From: an uncultured Collinsella sp.
Lineage (GTDB): Bacteria > Actinomycetota > Coriobacteriia > Coriobacteriales > Coriobacteriaceae
Direction of reading: 5' to 3'
NCBI GenBank assembly: GCA_900539735.1
Contig: UQDE01000006.1
Span: 1-64,000, forward strand
Length of the DNA stretch: 64,000 nt
Shown here: one piece after another, positions 7,801-16,895 of the stretch
Numbering within the stretch: the stretch's first letter is position 1
Layout of the letters: the number at the start of each line of letters is the position of its first letter
Notes under the pieces: generated by a model
Told to the model about the DNA's origin: nothing
Database searches by the model: none
The model's input: the letters and a program-made list of their open reading frames with translations, nothing else
Program-made: the position numbers and the translations under genes

Positions 7801-9255
7801 CTACTTCTCCCCCATCTTGCGGGCGCGCTCGCGCACGTCCTCAATCGTGGAAGCATAGCGGAAAGCCTGCTCGGGCAGGTCATCGGCCTTGCCGTCGACA
7901 ATCTCGGCGAAAGAGCGGACGGTATCCTCGACGCGGACGTAGACACCGGGGTTGCCGGTGAACTTCTCGGCGACGTGGAAGGACTGCGAGAGGAACTGCT
8001 GAATCTTACGGGCACGGTTGACCGTAAGGCGCTGCTCCTCGGACAGCTCGTCCATACCCAGAATGGCGATGATGTCCTGAAGGTCGGAGTACTCCTGCAG
8101 GAGCTCCTGGACCTTGACGGCGACACGGTAGTGCTCCTCGCCGACGATCGAGGGATCGAGAGCGTCGGAGGAAGACGCGAGCGGGTCGATAGCCGGGAAC
8201 AGGCCGAGCGACGAAATGCTACGCGAAAGAACCGTGGTGGCGTCGAGGTGCGTAAACGTCGTGGCAGGCGCCGGGTCGGTCAGGTCGTCTGCGGGGACGT
8301 AGACAGCCTGGACGGAGGTAATGGAGCCCGTCTTGGTCGAGGTAATGCGCTCCTGGAGGTCGCCCATCTCGGTTGCCAGCGTGGGCTGGTAACCAACGGC
8401 GGACGGCATACGGCCCAGCAGTGCGGAAACCTCGGAACCTGCCTGGGAGAAGCGGAAGATGTTGTCGATGAACAGCAGAACGTCCTGGCCGCGATCGCGG
8501 AAGTACTCAGCGGTGGTAAGGCCGGCCAGACCGATGCGCAGACGCGCTCCGGGCGGCTCGTTCATCTGACCATAGACCAAGCAGGTCTTGTCGATAACGC
8601 CAGACTCGCTCATCTCGAGGAACAGATCGGTGCCCTCGCGGGTACGCTCGCCGACGCCGGTGAACACCGAGGTGCCGCCGTGCTCCTGGGCGAGGTTGTT
8701 GATGAGCTCCTGAATCAGAACGGTCTTGCCGACGCCGGCGCCGCCAAACAGGCCCGTCTTGCCGCCACGGATGTAGGGCTCAAGCAGGTCGACGGCTTTG
8801 ATGCCGGTCTCGAAGATCTCGGTCTTGGTGGTGAGCTCGTCGAAACGGGGCGCTGCATGGTGGATGGGGTAGAACTCCTCCACCTCGGGCATGGGTTTGC
8901 CGTCGACGGGCTTGCCCATGACGTTCCAAATGCGGCCGAGCGTCTTGGGGCCAACGGGCATCTTCATGGGCTCACCGGTATCGGTGGCGATGAGGCCGCG
9001 CTGCAGGCCGTCGGTCGAGGACATGGCGACCGTGCGGACAACGCCGCCCGGAAGCTGGCTCTCGACCTCAAGGATCGTGCTCAGATGACCGATCGGGGTC
9101 TCGGCCTCGACCGTGAGCGCGTTGTAGATCGGGGGCACCGCACCGTCAAACTTGACGTCGACGACAGGGCCGATGATTCGCACGATGCGACCATCACCGG
9201 CAGTCGTCTTCTTGGTGGCTTCCTCGACCGCAAGCTGTACGGTGTTATTAGCCAT
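7801..9255 (-). CDS. atpD: ATP synthase F1 subunit beta
   Basis: Catalytic subunit of F1. At 484 aa it has the P-loop GGAGVGKT at about 171-178, the catalytic Glu in GERTREG, the Walker B region DVLLFIDNIF, and a DELSEE segment that matches the classical DELSEED motif closely. Its start codon overlaps the atpG stop codon by one base, indicating translational coupling. Length and motifs are normal. Confidence 0.97.
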   Translation of the reverse strand: MANNTVQLAVEEATKKTTAGDGRIVRIIGPVVDVKFDGAVPPIYNALTVEAETPIGHLSTILEVESQLPGGVVRTVAMSSTDGLQRGLIATDTGEPMKMPVGPKTLGRIWNVMGKPVDGKPMPEVEEFYPIHHAAPRFDELTTKTEIFETGIKAVDLLEPYIRGGKTGLFGGAGVGKTVLIQELINNLAQEHGGTSVFTGVGERTREGTDLFLEMSESGVIDKTCLVYGQMNEPPGARLRIGLAGLTTAEYFRDRGQDVLLFIDNIFRFSQAGSEVSALLGRMPSAVGYQPTLATEMGDLQERITSTKTGSITSVQAVYVPADDLTDPAPATTFTHLDATTVLSRSISSLGLFPAIDPLASSSDALDPSIVGEEHYRVAVKVQELLQEYSDLQDIIAILGMDELSEEQRLTVNRARKIQQFLSQSFHVAEKFTGNPGVYVRVEDTVRSFAEIVDGKADDLPEQAFRYASTIEDVRERARKMGEK

Positions 9256-10163
9256 TACTGTTCCTCCAATGCTGAGGCTCCGCCGACGATCTCGTTAATC
9301 TCGGTCGTGATCGAAGCCTGGCGCACGCGACTATACGTGCGGGTAAGGGTCGAGATGATCGCGGTGGCGTTTTCCGTCGCGGAGTGCATGGCCTTGCGGC
9401 GTGCACCCTGCTCGGCAGCCGCCGAATCGATCAGGGCCTGGTAGATGACCGTCAGGATATAAGACGGCACAAGCTTGCCGAGAACATGCTCGGGAGAGGG
9501 CACGAACTCGAACGTGGACGAGATGCGCTTAGGGGCGTCGGTCTCGTTCTTACGCGGACCGTGGGCCATAGCGATCATCTCGGGGTCGAGCGGCAACAGA
9601 TGCTCGACGCGAAGCTCCTGATCCACGCGGTTCTTGGCGTGGTGGTAGACAAGCTCGACACGGTCAAGCTCACCGGCACGATACGCATCGCAGATATGAG
9701 AGGAGATCATGCGGGCCTGATTGAAATCGGGCTCAGAGGAGTTGCCCTCAAAGTGCATGACGACGTTTTCGCGGTCACGGAAATACGTGGCCGGTTTGCG
9801 CCCACACGCGATGATCTCGCACTCGATGCCGTCGTTCGCCCAAGAAGCGGCGAGCTTTTCGGCCGTGCGCTCCACCGTCGTATTGAAACCGCCGGCAAGG
9901 CCGCGGTCCGAGGCAATAACGACAATCAGGCCATGCTTGACGCTCTCATGCTTCTGCAGCATGGGATCGGTGCCCGAACAGGAGGCGTCGCCGGCGACCG
10001 TCAACATGACGTCGGTCAGCGCCTCCTTATAGGGCTCGGCCTGCTTGGAGCGATCGAGAGCACGACGGATCTTGGCCGTCGAGACCATCTCCATCGTGCG
10101 CGTGATCTGCTTGGTCGTGGTAACCGAGGAGATTCGCTTCTTAATGTCGCGAAGGTTGGCCAT
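9255..10163 (-). CDS. atpG: ATP synthase F1 subunit gamma
   Basis: Central rotor shaft of F1. The 302 residues begin with the family hallmark NLRDIKKRISSVTTTKQITR and end with the conserved C-terminal helix (TRTYSRVRQASITTEINEIV), the two coiled-coil halves that fill the alpha3beta3 cavity. The central Rossmann-like part contains VVIASDRGLAGGFN. It lies five bases after atpA and overlaps atpD by one base. Confidence 0.96.
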   Translation of the reverse strand: MANLRDIKKRISSVTTTKQITRTMEMVSTAKIRRALDRSKQAEPYKEALTDVMLTVAGDASCSGTDPMLQKHESVKHGLIVVIASDRGLAGGFNTTVERTAEKLAASWANDGIECEIIACGRKPATYFRDRENVVMHFEGNSSEPDFNQARMISSHICDAYRAGELDRVELVYHHAKNRVDQELRVEHLLPLDPEMIAMAHGPRKNETDAPKRISSTFEFVPSPEHVLGKLVPSYILTVIYQALIDSAAAEQGARRKAMHSATENATAIISTLTRTYSRVRQASITTEINEIVGGASALEEQ

Positions 10164-10168
10164 GGGGC

Positions 10169-11767
10169 TTAGTTCTCCTCTGATCCAGAAACATCCGAAT
10201 GGTGCTTGGCCATGAACTGCTGCTTGAAGTCGCCGATGACGCGCAAGAGCTCAGCCTTGGTGTCATCATCGATCTTCTTGGCGCGAACCTTGTCGAGCAG
10301 CGAGCCAAAGCCATTGTCCATGTACTCGATGAGCTCGGCACGGAAAGGCAGCACGTCGGCAATCTCCAGGTCATCCAGGAAGCCCTCGTTGCCAGCGAAC
10401 AGCGTAACGATCTGCTCGCCAACCTCAAACGGCTTGTAACGCGGCTGCTTCAGGAGCTCGGTCATGCGAGCACCATGGGTCAGCTGCTTCTGAGTAGCCT
10501 CGTCGAGGTCGGAGCCGAACTGCGTAAAGCCGGCGAGCTCCTGGTACGAAGCGAGGTCCAGACGGAGGTTGCCGGCGACCTGCTTCATAGCCTTGGTCTG
10601 CGCGTCGCCACCGACGCGGGACACGGAAATGCCCACGTCGACTGCCGGGCGCTGGCCCTGGAAGAAGAGCTCGGACTGCAGATAGATCTGACCATCGGTA
10701 ATGGAAATGACGTTGGTCGGAATGTAGGCCGAGACGTCGCCGTCCTGGGTCTCGATGATCGGCAGTGCCGTCATGGAGCCGTAACCGTTCTTCTTGGACA
10801 TCTTGACGGCACGCTCGAGCAGACGAGAGTGCAGGTAGAAGATGTCGCCAGGATAGGCCTCGCGTCCGGGCGGACGATGCAGCGTCAGCGACATCTGACG
10901 GTAGGCCACAGCCTGCTTGGACAGGTCGTCGTAGATGACGAGCACGTGACCGCCGGGGTTGGTCTCGCTGGCGGGCTTGCCGTCCTCGCCGTTGTACATG
11001 AAGAACTCGCCGATAGCGGCACCGGCCATAGGCGCGATGTACTGCATAGGGGCGGAATCGGCAGCGGTGGCCGAAACGATGATGGTGTAGTCGAGCGCAC
11101 CGTGCTGAGCGAGGGTCTCGCGGATGTTGGCAACCGTGGAGGCCTTCTGGCCGATGGCGACATAGATGCAGACCATGCCCTTGCCGCGCTGGTTGAGGAT
11201 AGCGTCGATGGCGATGGCGGTCTTACCGGTCTTACGGTCGCCGATGATGAGCTCACGCTGACCGCGGCCAATAGGCACCATGGAGTCGATAGCGAGCAGA
11301 CCGGTCTGAACCGGCTCGCACACCGGGGTACGATCGATGACGCCGGGAGCCTTGAACTCGATGGGGCGACGGTGCGTGGCGACGATGTCGCCCAGGCCGT
11401 CGATGGGCTGGCCGAGCGGATTGACGACGCGGCCGAGCATGGCACGGCTCACGGGGATATCCATAATGCGGCCAGTGGTGCGGCACTCGTCGCCTTCCTT
11501 GATGGAGTCGACGGCACCAAACAGAACGGCGCCGACCTCGTCACGGTCAAGGTTCTGGGCAAGGCCGAAGACGGTCTCACCGGTATCGGAGCTCTTGAAC
11601 TCCAGAAGCTCGCCTGCCATGGCGCTCTTGAGGCCGGAGACGCGCGCGATGCCGTCGCCTACCTCGTCGACCGTTGAAACCTCATGCGTATCGACCGTCG
11701 CGGAGAGGCTCGTGAGCTGCTCCTGCAGTTTCTTGGCGATATCCTGGGCATTGAGGGTTTCGGACAT
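10169..11767 (-). CDS. atpA: ATP synthase F1 subunit alpha
   Basis: Non-catalytic nucleotide-binding subunit of F1 (532 aa), with the P-loop GDRKTGKTAI at about 176-185, LVIYDDLSK in Walker B, and the arginine-finger region near ISVSRVGGDAQTKAMKQV. The N-terminal helix that binds delta is present. The start codon overlaps the atpH stop by one base. Confidence 0.97.
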   Translation of the reverse strand: MSETLNAQDIAKKLQEQLTSLSATVDTHEVSTVDEVGDGIARVSGLKSAMAGELLEFKSSDTGETVFGLAQNLDRDEVGAVLFGAVDSIKEGDECRTTGRIMDIPVSRAMLGRVVNPLGQPIDGLGDIVATHRRPIEFKAPGVIDRTPVCEPVQTGLLAIDSMVPIGRGQRELIIGDRKTGKTAIAIDAILNQRGKGMVCIYVAIGQKASTVANIRETLAQHGALDYTIIVSATAADSAPMQYIAPMAGAAIGEFFMYNGEDGKPASETNPGGHVLVIYDDLSKQAVAYRQMSLTLHRPPGREAYPGDIFYLHSRLLERAVKMSKKNGYGSMTALPIIETQDGDVSAYIPTNVISITDGQIYLQSELFFQGQRPAVDVGISVSRVGGDAQTKAMKQVAGNLRLDLASYQELAGFTQFGSDLDEATQKQLTHGARMTELLKQPRYKPFEVGEQIVTLFAGNEGFLDDLEIADVLPFRAELIEYMDNGFGSLLDKVRAKKIDDDTKAELLRVIGDFKQQFMAKHHSDVSGSEEN

Positions 11768-12243
11768 TAGGCTTCACCTCCGTACGAATTAGCAGAGTTT
11801 GCGAGGGTCTCCTGCGCGATGCGCAGCTGCGTCTTGACGGAAATGTCACGACGCTCGCCGCGGGCCTCGAGCACCAGGCCGCCCACGATAGACGGGTCGA
11901 CCTGCTCGATAAGGAATACCTTGCGGCCGAAGTCCTGCTCGCATTTCTTAGTGATGGTTTGACGCAGCTCGTCGTCGAGCGGGATCGCCGTGGTGACGGT
12001 CACGCCCACTACATCCTCGTCTTCCTCGGCAACATACTTAAAGGCAGCTGCCACCTTGGGAAGAAGGTCGAGCTGGTCGCGCTTGGACATGGTGTCGAGC
12101 ACGGCGATGATCTCGGGGCTGGCAGAAGCCAGGCGCTCGACCATCTCGAGGTCCTCGAACACATGGTTCTCGGCCTTGGCGGCTTCCAAAAGGGAACGCG
12201 CGTAGGTCTCGAGCACCTTGTCCTGATAGCGGCTAGTCGGCAT
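11767..12243 (-). CDS. atpH: ATP synthase F1 subunit delta
   Basis: Peripheral-stalk subunit joining the b dimer to the top of F1. At 158 aa it is shorter than the usual 175-180 but has the typical order: an N-terminal helical domain (YARSLLEAAKAEN) and a C-terminal segment with VTVTTAIPLDDELRQTITKK and the signature DPSIVGGLVLEARGERRDIS. It overlaps atpF by 11 bases. Confidence 0.92.
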   Translation of the reverse strand: MPTSRYQDKVLETYARSLLEAAKAENHVFEDLEMVERLASASPEIIAVLDTMSKRDQLDLLPKVAAAFKYVAEEDEDVVGVTVTTAIPLDDELRQTITKKCEQDFGRKVFLIEQVDPSIVGGLVLEARGERRDISVKTQLRIAQETLANSANSYGGEA

Positions 12244-12835
12244 TCAGGCTACCTGCTTCCTGGATGTAGCGCTCGATGAGCTTCTTCTGCTCGGTCTCGT
12301 CCTCGAGTGCCTCGCCCACGATCTTGGTGGCGACGGCAACGGACAGGTCGGCGATGGAGCTCGCGGCACCGGCGTAGATGGACTTGCGCTCGTCCTCGAC
12401 GGTCGTATGGGCCTTGGCGATGATCTCCTCGGCCTCCTTGTGAGCAGCCTCGATGATACGGGCGCGCTCGGACTCGGCGTCCTTACGGGCCTCGAGAACG
12501 ATGTCGGCAGCCTGACGACGGGCGTCGGTGACGATCGAGTCGGACTCAGCGCGCTTGGCGATAGCCTCCTGCTTGGTCTTCTCGGCCTCGTCGAGGCTCT
12601 CCTCGATCTTCTTGCCGCGCTCCTCCATGGTTTTCATGATGCCCGGCAGGGCAACCTTGGCCAGCACGATCCAGATAATCAGGAAGGCGATAAGCGCCGG
12701 GATGAACTCCGCCATCTTAGGGATGAGGATGTCCGCACCGGCAGCGCCGTCCTCAGCGAACGCGGAAACCGGCATGAGCAGCGCGGCCGCGGACGCGGAG
12801 AGTGCGATCGCGCTCTTCTGGGATGAAAGATTCAT
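12233..12835 (-). CDS. atpF: ATP synthase Fo subunit b, with signal-peptide-like N-terminus
   Basis: Peripheral-stalk subunit (200 aa). The core is standard: one membrane helix at about 45-65 (FIPALIAFLIIWIVLAKVAL), then a long charged helix rich in Lys, Glu and Ala ending at GEALEDETEQKKLIERYI. Before it lie about 30 extra residues that look like a cleavable signal peptide: a positive start, the hydrophobic run SAIALSASAAALLMPVSAFA, then ED. Cleavage after AFA would place the mature N-terminus outside, as expected for subunit b. Whether it is cleaved is inference. Confidence 0.9.
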   Translation of the reverse strand: MNLSSQKSAIALSASAAALLMPVSAFAEDGAAGADILIPKMAEFIPALIAFLIIWIVLAKVALPGIMKTMEERGKKIEESLDEAEKTKQEAIAKRAESDSIVTDARRQAADIVLEARKDAESERARIIEAAHKEAEEIIAKAHTTVEDERKSIYAGAASSIADLSVAVATKIVGEALEDETEQKKLIERYIQEAGSLNAD

Positions 12836-12850
12836 ACTTGACGCTCCGTG

Positions 12851-13045
12851 CTATTTAACGATCAGCGCGACAACGAAGCCGATCAGAGCCAGAGCCTCGC
12901 CGAAGGCGGAGCCCATGATGAAGACGGTGAACACGCGGCCCTGGACCTCAGGCTGACGGGCCATAGCACCCGTAGCACCCAGAGCAGACAGGCCGATAGC
13001 AAGACCAGCGCCGATAACACCGAGACCGTAACCGATAACTCCCAC
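12851..13045 (-). CDS. atpE: ATP synthase Fo subunit c
   Basis: Rotor-ring subunit. It has only 64 residues against the usual 70-90, as two membrane hairpin helices joined by the polar loop ARQPE (30-33). The ion-carrying carboxylate is Glu50 in GSAFGEALALIGF. The Ser/Thr following Glu in sodium-binding rings is absent, so proton coupling is the more likely mode. It starts at GTG 13045 with a strong AAGGAGG site, as expected for a subunit needed in many copies. Confidence 0.93.
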   Translation of the reverse strand: MGVIGYGLGVIGAGLAIGLSALGATGAMARQPEVQGRVFTVFIMGSAFGEALALIGFVVALIVK

Positions 13046-13169
13046 GATTCCTCCTTTGTCGTGCGTGTCTTATTTCACGCAGGATAACCTTTTTATAACT
13101 GCCGGGCTCCATGGGTACGGGCACCGGCGGTTTAACGAATTGCCTTACCTTTAAGGCGCGAACGGAAGA

Positions 13170-13973
13170 CTACTCCTCCTCCGCGACCTCCTCTGCCTCG
13201 GAGACATACACGGCGGTAAGGACCGTGAAGACGTAAGCCTGGATGGCGCCGACCACAAGCTCGATCGCATAGATCAGGATGAGGATGGCAAGCCAGGCTA
13301 GCGAAGGCAGGGCGCCGACGGCGTGGGCCGCGGAAACCTGCTGAAGCAGCGGCTGCATGAACATGCTCGCCATGATGGCGAACGAGCCCATGACCACGTG
13401 TCCTGCGAACATGTTGCAGAACAGACGGACGGCGAGCGTGATGAGGCGCAGGAAGGTCGAGAAAAGCTCGACGACCCACACGAGCACGTTCATCGGGAAG
13501 CTCACGCCCTGCGGGGCGAGGCTCTTGATGTAGCCGATCACGCCGTGAGCCTTGCATCCGTAGTAGATGAAGTACACAAAGGCGAAGATGGCGAGCGCGG
13601 CGGTGGAGCCGATTGCGCCGGTGCCGGGCTTCATTCCCGGGATCAGGCCGATCATGTTGTTGATCAGGATGAACAGGAAAAGCGAGCACAGGAACGGGAA
13701 GTGCTTCTTCCAGTTCTCACCCACGACGCCCTTGCCGATATCGTTCTCGACGTACTCGATGATGTACTCGAAACCGTTGACGAAGAAGCCCTTGGGAACC
13801 AGGGTCTGCTTCTTCTTGAACACGGCCAGGACGATCAGGAGCACGATCGTGGAGACGATCAGCCAAAACGAGTACTGCGTGATGCCGCAGCTCAGATCGC
13901 CCACGACAGGGGTGGAGCTGAACTCGCTGACCAGATGATTAATCTCATCAGGCAGCTTTTCAAAAATTTCCAC
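13170..13973 (-). CDS. atpB: ATP synthase Fo subunit a
   Basis: Stator channel subunit (267 aa, five to six membrane helices). The essential arginine is Arg183 in LAVRLFCNMFAGH, and the conserved polar residues of the half channels follow near IELVVGAIQAYVFTVLTAVY. The C-terminus is acidic. A gap of 124 bases separates it from atpE. That gap holds the atpE ribosome-binding site and no other gene. Confidence 0.94.
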   Translation of the reverse strand: MEIFEKLPDEINHLVSEFSSTPVVGDLSCGITQYSFWLIVSTIVLLIVLAVFKKKQTLVPKGFFVNGFEYIIEYVENDIGKGVVGENWKKHFPFLCSLFLFILINNMIGLIPGMKPGTGAIGSTAALAIFAFVYFIYYGCKAHGVIGYIKSLAPQGVSFPMNVLVWVVELFSTFLRLITLAVRLFCNMFAGHVVMGSFAIMASMFMQPLLQQVSAAHAVGALPSLAWLAILILIYAIELVVGAIQAYVFTVLTAVYVSEAEEVAEEE

Positions 13974-13976
13974 GAC

Positions 13977-14288
13977 TTACCTTTCGACCTCATGAGGATC
14001 TCGCAGCGCCTTGGCGACGCGAACCGTGCAGGCGGCCATAAAGGCCACGAAGCCGATCGCCTCGCCCAGGAGGAACATGCGAAATGCCTCTCCGAACAAC
14101 ACAAACACAACCAAGGTAAAGACGAGCAGGGCGATTGCCGAGACCGCCAGACTCACCATACCCTTGAGCATGTCCGCATTCTGTTTATCGTCAAGAACCG
14201 GCTTGAGCGTAAAGACAAAGGGAAGGAAGGCAATTGCGCCCGCGATGGCGCCTGCAACGATAGCGAGCAGATCGGCTATCTGAAACAC
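13977..14288 (-). CDS. AtpI-like small membrane protein, first gene of the ATP synthase operon
   Basis: About 103 aa with four hydrophobic segments (LLAIVAGAIAGAIAFLPFVF, then two in the middle, then FVAFMAACTVRV), in the position where AtpI assembly factors are encoded. The reading frame opens at 14363, but that start would overlap the -10 box. I prefer the GTG at 14288, which has GAGG six bases upstream. It lies three bases before atpB. Known AtpI helps c-ring assembly; sequence identity here is too weak to be sure. Confidence 0.7.
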   Translation of the reverse strand: MFQIADLLAIVAGAIAGAIAFLPFVFTLKPVLDDKQNADMLKGMVSLAVSAIALLVFTLVVFVLFGEAFRMFLLGEAIGFVAFMAACTVRVAKALRDPHEVER

Positions 14289-14349
14289 TGGCGTCCTCAC
14301 TTTCCTTTTTAACGCTTCACAGAACAGTTCCCGCCAAACATTGGTGACT

Positions 14350-14377
14350 ATTGTACGAGCCAATCGCTAAAGTACAA
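14350..14377 (-). promoter_or_regulatory. Promoter of the ATP synthase operon
   Basis: On the minus strand TTGTAC (14372-14377), a 16-base spacer and TACAAT (14350-14355) precede the atpI-like gene. The predicted leader is about 55 bases. Confidence 0.6.
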
Positions 14378-14493
14378 CCGAAAAAGCATCGGTTAATACG
14401 CACCTGTTCGTTTTCTTAAGACCTTCTTTATGCCGCAGGTACGGTAATACGTTTTTCTCGAACCCTGCAGGGCAAAACGTCCGTTAACAGGAG

Positions 14494-14528
14494 TGCGCGC
14501 GGTCGCCTTTTGTTCGTCCGCGCGCACC
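14494..14528. other. GC-rich hairpin downstream of upp
   Basis: GTGCGCGCGG and CCGCGCGCAC form 10 perfect pairs around a 15-base loop between upp and the atp promoter. No T run follows on the minus strand, so termination there would need another factor. Confidence 0.5.
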
Positions 14529-14569
14529 GTTTCTTCGTATTTGCAGCCGCGGCCATCTTAGCCCAGCGA

Positions 14570-15217
14570 CTAGAGCGTGCCGTAGATGCGGTCGCCGGCG
14601 TCGCCCAGGCCGGGAACGATGTAGGCAGCCTCGTTGAGATGGTCGTCGATGGCGCAGGTATAGATATGCACATCAGGGTCCTTCTCAGTCAGCGACTTGA
14701 GGCCCTCGGGGGCCGCGACGATGCACAGCATGCGGATGTCCTTGACACCGCGCTCGCGCAGGTAGCTAATGGCCATCTCGGCCGAACCGCCCGTGGCGAG
14801 CATGGGGTCGACGACCAGGCAGATGCGCTGGTCGATATCCTTGGGCGTCTTGCAGTAATACTCGTGCGGCTCGTGGGTGACCTCGTCGCGCTCCATGCCG
14901 ATGTGGCCCACGCGAGCGGAGGGCACCAGGTCGAGGATGCCGTCGACCATGCCAAGGCCCGCACGCAGGATGGGCACGATGGCGAGTTTCTTGCCGGCGA
15001 GCTGTTTGAACGTGGCGGTAGTGATGGGGGTCTCGACCTCGACGTCTTCCATAGGCAGGTCGCGCATGGCCTCGTAGCCGTCAAAAAGTGCGAGTTCGCG
15101 CACGAGCTGACGGAACTGGTTGGTGCCGGTGTTTTTGTCGCGCAGGATCGACAGCTTGTGCTGGACGAGCGGGTGATCGACAAGCGTCACACGGGACGCA
15201 TCGTAGGTGACGGTCAT
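14570..15217 (-). CDS. upp: Uracil phosphoribosyltransferase
   Basis: Pyrimidine salvage enzyme making UMP from uracil and PRPP in the cytoplasm. It is 215 aa from the ATG at 15217 (GAAAGGGG upstream), giving the normal family opening V-x-x-HPLVQHKLSILRDKNT. The PRPP loop VDPMLATGGS is intact, as is the uracil-binding C-terminus GLGDAGDRIYGT. It lies about 120 bases downstream of glpK on the same strand. Confidence 0.95.
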   Translation of the reverse strand: MTVTYDASRVTLVDHPLVQHKLSILRDKNTGTNQFRQLVRELALFDGYEAMRDLPMEDVEVETPITTATFKQLAGKKLAIVPILRAGLGMVDGILDLVPSARVGHIGMERDEVTHEPHEYYCKTPKDIDQRICLVVDPMLATGGSAEMAISYLRERGVKDIRMLCIVAAPEGLKSLTEKDPDVHIYTCAIDDHLNEAAYIVPGLGDAGDRIYGTL

Positions 15218-15340
15218 GGATTGATTGCCCCTTTCGTTGCGGCCGCAAAACGGCCTTGCTGACAAGGCGCATGGCGATGTTGTTGCCGCGCGCCGTGCAT
15301 AAGTTTAACGGTTTGTTGTATCGAGCAGCTCGTCGCAACC

Positions 15341-16882
15341 CTACTGAGCGGTGTTGAGCGAACGCTTGACGGCATCACGCCAACCAGCGAGATTGCTCTC
15401 ACGGCGCTCGGCGGACATATGGGGAAGGAAGGTCTTAACGATCTGAGCGTTTTGCTCCAGCTCCTCCAGGTCCTCCCAATAGCCGACGGCAAGGCCCGCC
15501 AAGTACGCGGCACCGATCGCCGTGGTCTCCACCGTCTCGCACTGCAACACGGGGATATCCAGCAGATCGGCCTGGAATTGCATGATGAACTCGTTGCGCG
15601 AGGCACCGCCATCGACGGACAGGCGCTCAATCGAAAGTCCCACGTCCTGCTCCATGGCGCGCAGCACGTCGTAGCTCTGATATGCCATGGATTCGCAGGC
15701 GGCACGTACGATGGTCGCACGGCTCGAGGCGCCGGTCAGACCGCACACGATACCGCGGGCATGCGGGTCCCACCAGGGAGCGCCCAGACCCGCAAAGGCG
15801 GGAACGAAGTAGCAGCCCTCATTGTCGTTGATCGAAGCGGCGAGTTGTGCCGACTCGCTCACACTCGAGATGATGCCGATGTTGTTGCGCAGCCAGTTCA
15901 TGGTGGAACCGGCAGCAAAGATGGAGCCCTCGAGTGCATAGCTGATCTTGCCGTCCGCGGCGATACCGATCGTGGAGACCAGACCGTTCTTGGATTCGAC
16001 GACCTCGTCGCCGGTGTTCATGAGCATAAAGCAACCCGTGCCATAGGTGTTTTTGGTCTGGCCGGGATGGAAGCAGCAGTGGCCGAACAGCGACGCCTGC
16101 TGATCGCCCGCCACGCCCATGATGGGCGGCATGTTGGTCATGATGTCGCTCGCGACGCGGCCGTAGTCGCCCGAGCTCCAACGAACCTCGGGCATCATGG
16201 AACGTGGAACGTCAAAGAGCGCCAGCAGGTCGTCGTCCCAATCGAGCGTATGGATATTAAAGAGCGCCGTGCGGCTGGCATTGGTGTAGTCGGTGGCAAA
16301 GACCTGACTGCCGGTGAGGTTGTAGATGAGCCAGGTATCGATGGTGCCGAACATGAGGTCGCCCGCCGCCGCGCTCTCACGCGCACCGTCGACGTTGTCG
16401 AGGATCCACTGCACCTTGGAAGCCGAGAAATACGGATCGAGCGTGAGTCCCGTGCGGGAGCGCACCAGCTCTTCTGCGCCCCGCTCGACCAGCTCGTCGA
16501 TCAGAGGTGCGGTGCGACGGCATTGCCACACGATGGCGTTATAGATGGGTTGGCCGCTTATGCGGTCCCACACCACCGTGGTCTCGCGCTGGTTGGAGAT
16601 GCCGATGGCGGCGATGCGGTCAGAATGGATGCCGCTCTTAAACTGAACCTCCATCATGACGGCAATCTGGCTGGCAAGGACCGTCATGGGGTCTTGCTCT
16701 ACCCAACCGGGACGCGGAAAACTCGTTTTGACGCTGCGACGTGCCTGCGCGACGATGCATCCATACTCGTCGACGATGGTCGCAAGTACCGAGGTGGTGC
16801 CGCAGTCGAGCGCCATGATGTAGGAACCGCCAAAGTTAAACGAGGCATCTTCCATGCCCAGGCTGCCCAGATTCAACGACAT
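15341..16882 (-). CDS. glpK: Glycerol kinase
   Basis: FGGY-family kinase (513 aa) phosphorylating glycerol to glycerol 3-phosphate. An N-terminal extension of about 20 residues precedes the phosphate-1 motif ALDCGTTSVLATI. Other landmarks are ISNQRETTVVWD, the GVAGDQQASLFG segment, the FGGY signature region YALEGSIFAAGSTMNWLR, and the adenosine motif VDGGASRNEF. No glycerol facilitator or glycerol-phosphate dehydrogenase is next to it. It starts 13 bases after the Sua5/YrdC gene, so they are probably co-transcribed. Confidence 0.95.
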   Translation of the reverse strand: MSLNLGSLGMEDASFNFGGSYIMALDCGTTSVLATIVDEYGCIVAQARRSVKTSFPRPGWVEQDPMTVLASQIAVMMEVQFKSGIHSDRIAAIGISNQRETTVVWDRISGQPIYNAIVWQCRRTAPLIDELVERGAEELVRSRTGLTLDPYFSASKVQWILDNVDGARESAAAGDLMFGTIDTWLIYNLTGSQVFATDYTNASRTALFNIHTLDWDDDLLALFDVPRSMMPEVRWSSGDYGRVASDIMTNMPPIMGVAGDQQASLFGHCCFHPGQTKNTYGTGCFMLMNTGDEVVESKNGLVSTIGIAADGKISYALEGSIFAAGSTMNWLRNNIGIISSVSESAQLAASINDNEGCYFVPAFAGLGAPWWDPHARGIVCGLTGASSRATIVRAACESMAYQSYDVLRAMEQDVGLSIERLSVDGGASRNEFIMQFQADLLDIPVLQCETVETTAIGAAYLAGLAVGYWEDLEELEQNAQIVKTFLPHMSAERRESNLAGWRDAVKRSLNTAQ

Positions 16883-16895
16883 CGCTTACACCTTT

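Noticed and set aside
7408..9444. 678-aa plus-strand open frame antisense to atpC, atpD and atpG
   Set aside because: High-GC shadow of highly expressed genes. The sense strand carries perfect ATP synthase motifs.
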